From NCBI GenBank assembly GCA_026393655.1, contig JAPKZT010000249.1, positions 1-7,946 on the forward strand: 7,946 bases of DNA. The letters are read 5' to 3'. The translations under genes were made by a program, and so were the position numbers. Shown piece by piece: positions 6,762 to 7,946 of the stretch. Position 1 is the stretch's first letter, and each line of letters begins with the position of its first letter. Origin of the DNA: Actinomycetota bacterium (lineage in GTDB: Bacteria > Actinomycetota > Acidimicrobiia > Acidimicrobiales > Ilumatobacteraceae). Under the pieces are notes generated by a model. It made no database searches, had not been told where the DNA came from, and saw only the letters and a list, made by a program, of their open reading frames with translations.

Positions 6762-7946
6762 ATGGCGATTACATTCTCGCGCCCTGACCCTTCATCCCCT
6801 GGTGCGGTTGGGTCAGCACAATTCAATATCGCAAGGCGCGGTTATGAACAAGGTGAAGTTCGCGACTTTTTGAGGATGGTCTCGGCCGAGTTGGCCAGAC
6901 TTCAAGAGCGAGAAAGATTTTTAGAAAGCGAAATGCGCGCGATGCAAACTCGTGGCTTGTCTGATCCTGGTGTGCTCGATGAAGCAACGGTAACGACACT
7001 GCTGGGTGAAGAGACGGCACGTGTTCTATCAGTTGCCCGCGAAGCCGCACAACAGATGCGAATGCGTGGTGCAGAAACAGCTGAGAGGTTGGTGCGAGAA
7101 GCAACTTCTGAAGTTGCAAGGTTACGTGAAGAAGCTGAAATTGAAAATGAGCGTCGGCGAACTGATGCCTTAGATGACAGCGAATCCGAAATAGAGCTTG
7201 CTAAACAGCAAGGTCGTGAAATGATAAATGAAGCTCGCGAATACAAAGAGCGAGTGCTGACCCAACTCGCACGGCGTCGCGAACTTGCGAAACAACAAAT
7301 AGAACAATTAGTTCGCGATCGTGATCGGTTGATGTCAGCCTTTGAACGCGCACGGCTAGCAGCCAATGATGTGATGGGTGACTTGACTGAATTTGATGAA
7401 GCAGCCGGAGATCTAAAGCAAGCCATCCCAGAGGGAGTAGTTGACCAAACATTACACAATGTTGTTCTTTTTGATCGAGAAAAATTTGAAGATGACACTT
7501 TAGATAATGTGCGCCCAGATGTTGCAAAGTCGCCTGACTTTGAATCTGTGCATCATGGTGAACAAGTTTCGTTTAATACAAATGAAAAAGAGTTGACTTT
7601 TGCTGCTGAAGAATCTTTTCTGACGTTGTCAGCTGAATCGCAAATTGAATTGCAAGGCGAATCTGATTTATTGCAAGAACCAGCAGTAACGAAGCCGGAA
7701 GTAATGCCGGAAGTAGAACCTGAAATCAAATTAGAGGTTCAACTAGAAGTCCAGTCAGAAGTCCAGTCAGAAGTCCAGCCAGAAGTCCGGCCAGAAATAA
7801 AACGTGAAATAAAGCCAGAACCAGATGAAGGCCACAGAGCGAATGTCATTCAATTATTCGGCAGAACTTCACGCCGCTTGCATCCGTCAACTGATGTACC
7901 GCCATCTCAAGTAACTGAAGTGCCAGAAGTAAACCCGGCTGCCCAA
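6762..7946 (+). CDS. DivIVA-domain coiled-coil protein with repetitive acidic tail, C-terminus cut by window edge
   Basis: Open for 395 codons to the last base, so the end is missing. The N-terminus carries a DivIVA-type membrane and pole targeting domain: FNIARRGYEQGEVRDFLRMV at residues 21-40, with the RGY motif at 26-28, then the start of a coiled coil (SAELARLQERERFLE). Residues 75-220 are charged and rich in Ala, Glu, Arg and Gln, almost certainly helical coiled coil. From about 225 the protein becomes acidic and low in complexity. A tandem tetrapeptide repeat of PEVx type spans 312-355, followed by a short basic stretch containing NVIQLFGRTSRR (361-372). No membrane helix or signal peptide is present. 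DivIVA-domain proteins (Wag31 in mycobacteria) form curved-membrane scaffolds that organise polar growth and division. Whether this is the main growth scaffold or a paralogue cannot be told here. The long minus-strand open frame at 6902-7498 is a shadow of its Arg/Glu-rich codons. Confidence 0.82.
   Translation, partial: MAITFSRPDPSSPGAVGSAQFNIARRGYEQGEVRDFLRMVSAELARLQERERFLESEMRAMQTRGLSDPGVLDEATVTTLLGEETARVLSVAREAAQQMRMRGAETAERLVREATSEVARLREEAEIENERRRTDALDDSESEIELAKQQGREMINEAREYKERVLTQLARRRELAKQQIEQLVRDRDRLMSAFERARLAANDVMGDLTEFDEAAGDLKQAIPEGVVDQTLHNVVLFDREKFEDDTLDNVRPDVAKSPDFESVHHGEQVSFNTNEKELTFAAEESFLTLSAESQIELQGESDLLQEPAVTKPEVMPEVEPEIKLEVQLEVQSEVQSEVQPEVRPEIKREIKPEPDEGHRANVIQLFGRTSRRLHPSTDVPPSQVTEVPEVNPAAQ
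7695..7826 (+). repeat. In-frame 12-base tandem repeat coding for PEVQ-like tetrapeptides
   Basis: Eleven consecutive tetrapeptides follow one another in the DivIVA-like protein: PEVM, PEVE, PEIK, LEVQ, LEVQ, SEVQ, SEVQ, PEVR, PEIK, REIK, PEPD. The central DNA units at 7746-7793 are nearly identical: GAAGTCCAGTCA twice, then GAAGTCCAGCCA and GAAGTCCGGCCA. The outer units keep the amino acid pattern with diverged codons. This looks like recent expansion by slippage or unequal recombination inside an older repeat. The period is 12 bases, so copy number can change without breaking the frame. Confidence 0.9.

Noticed and set aside
6902..7498. Open frame of 198 codons on the minus strand, with a second overlapping minus frame at 7201-7527
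   Set aside because: It lies fully antisense to the DivIVA-like coiled coil. Its Ser/Arg-rich product is the mirror of Glu/Arg/Ala codons in the real gene, and it has no domain, start context or neighbour to support it.

Overview
The window most likely comes from a planktonic or otherwise low-GC actinobacterium, perhaps of class Acidimicrobiia. The clue is a DivIVA-domain protein next to a membrane-anchored PDZ/Lon-like protease, both with actinobacterial-looking sequence, in DNA that is clearly less GC-rich than typical actinobacteria. This assignment rests on recalled family resemblance, not on a search. The window is packed with genes and has no RNA gene, insertion sequence, CRISPR array or intergenic gap above about 25 bases.

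Left two thirds (1-5584, minus strand): one tightly packed operon, transcribed right to left. It begins with a small two-helix membrane protein of unknown function (5273-5566 or 5584). Then come legB (4,6-dehydratase), legC (aminotransferase), legG (hydrolysing 2-epimerase), legI (nonulosonic acid synthase), legH (LbH-type N-acetyltransferase) and the first 68 codons of a CBS-domain sugar nucleotidyltransferase of the PtmE type, cut by the window edge. Neighbouring genes overlap by 1 or 4 bases or are separated by 3 to 10 bases. Together they encode nearly all of the legionaminic acid (Leg5Ac7Ac) pathway: activation of a hexosamine 1-phosphate (PtmE), 4,6-dehydration (LegB), 4-amination (LegC), N-acetylation (LegH), 2-epimerisation with loss of the nucleotide (LegG), and condensation with phosphoenolpyruvate (LegI). 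The CMP-activating enzyme (LegF) and any transferase are not in the window and would be expected beyond position 1.

Right third (5565-7946, plus strand): a protease with one N-terminal membrane helix, a PDZ-like domain and a C-terminal Lon-type Ser-Lys protease domain (5565-6740). It is followed after 21 bases by a DivIVA-domain coiled-coil protein that runs off the right edge (6762 onward). That protein carries an acidic tail with a tandem tetrapeptide repeat whose centre is almost identical at the DNA level.

The two blocks meet head to head. The protease start codon and one candidate start codon of the small membrane protein share the bases CATG at 5564-5567, so the promoters of both operons must lie inside the opposite gene. 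I see no clearly new defence or mobile system. The most notable points are the near-complete legionaminic acid cassette in a probable actinobacterium, the unknown membrane protein at its head, the overlapping divergent starts, a two-cysteine loop in the PDZ region of the protease, and the recently expanded repeat in the DivIVA-like protein.
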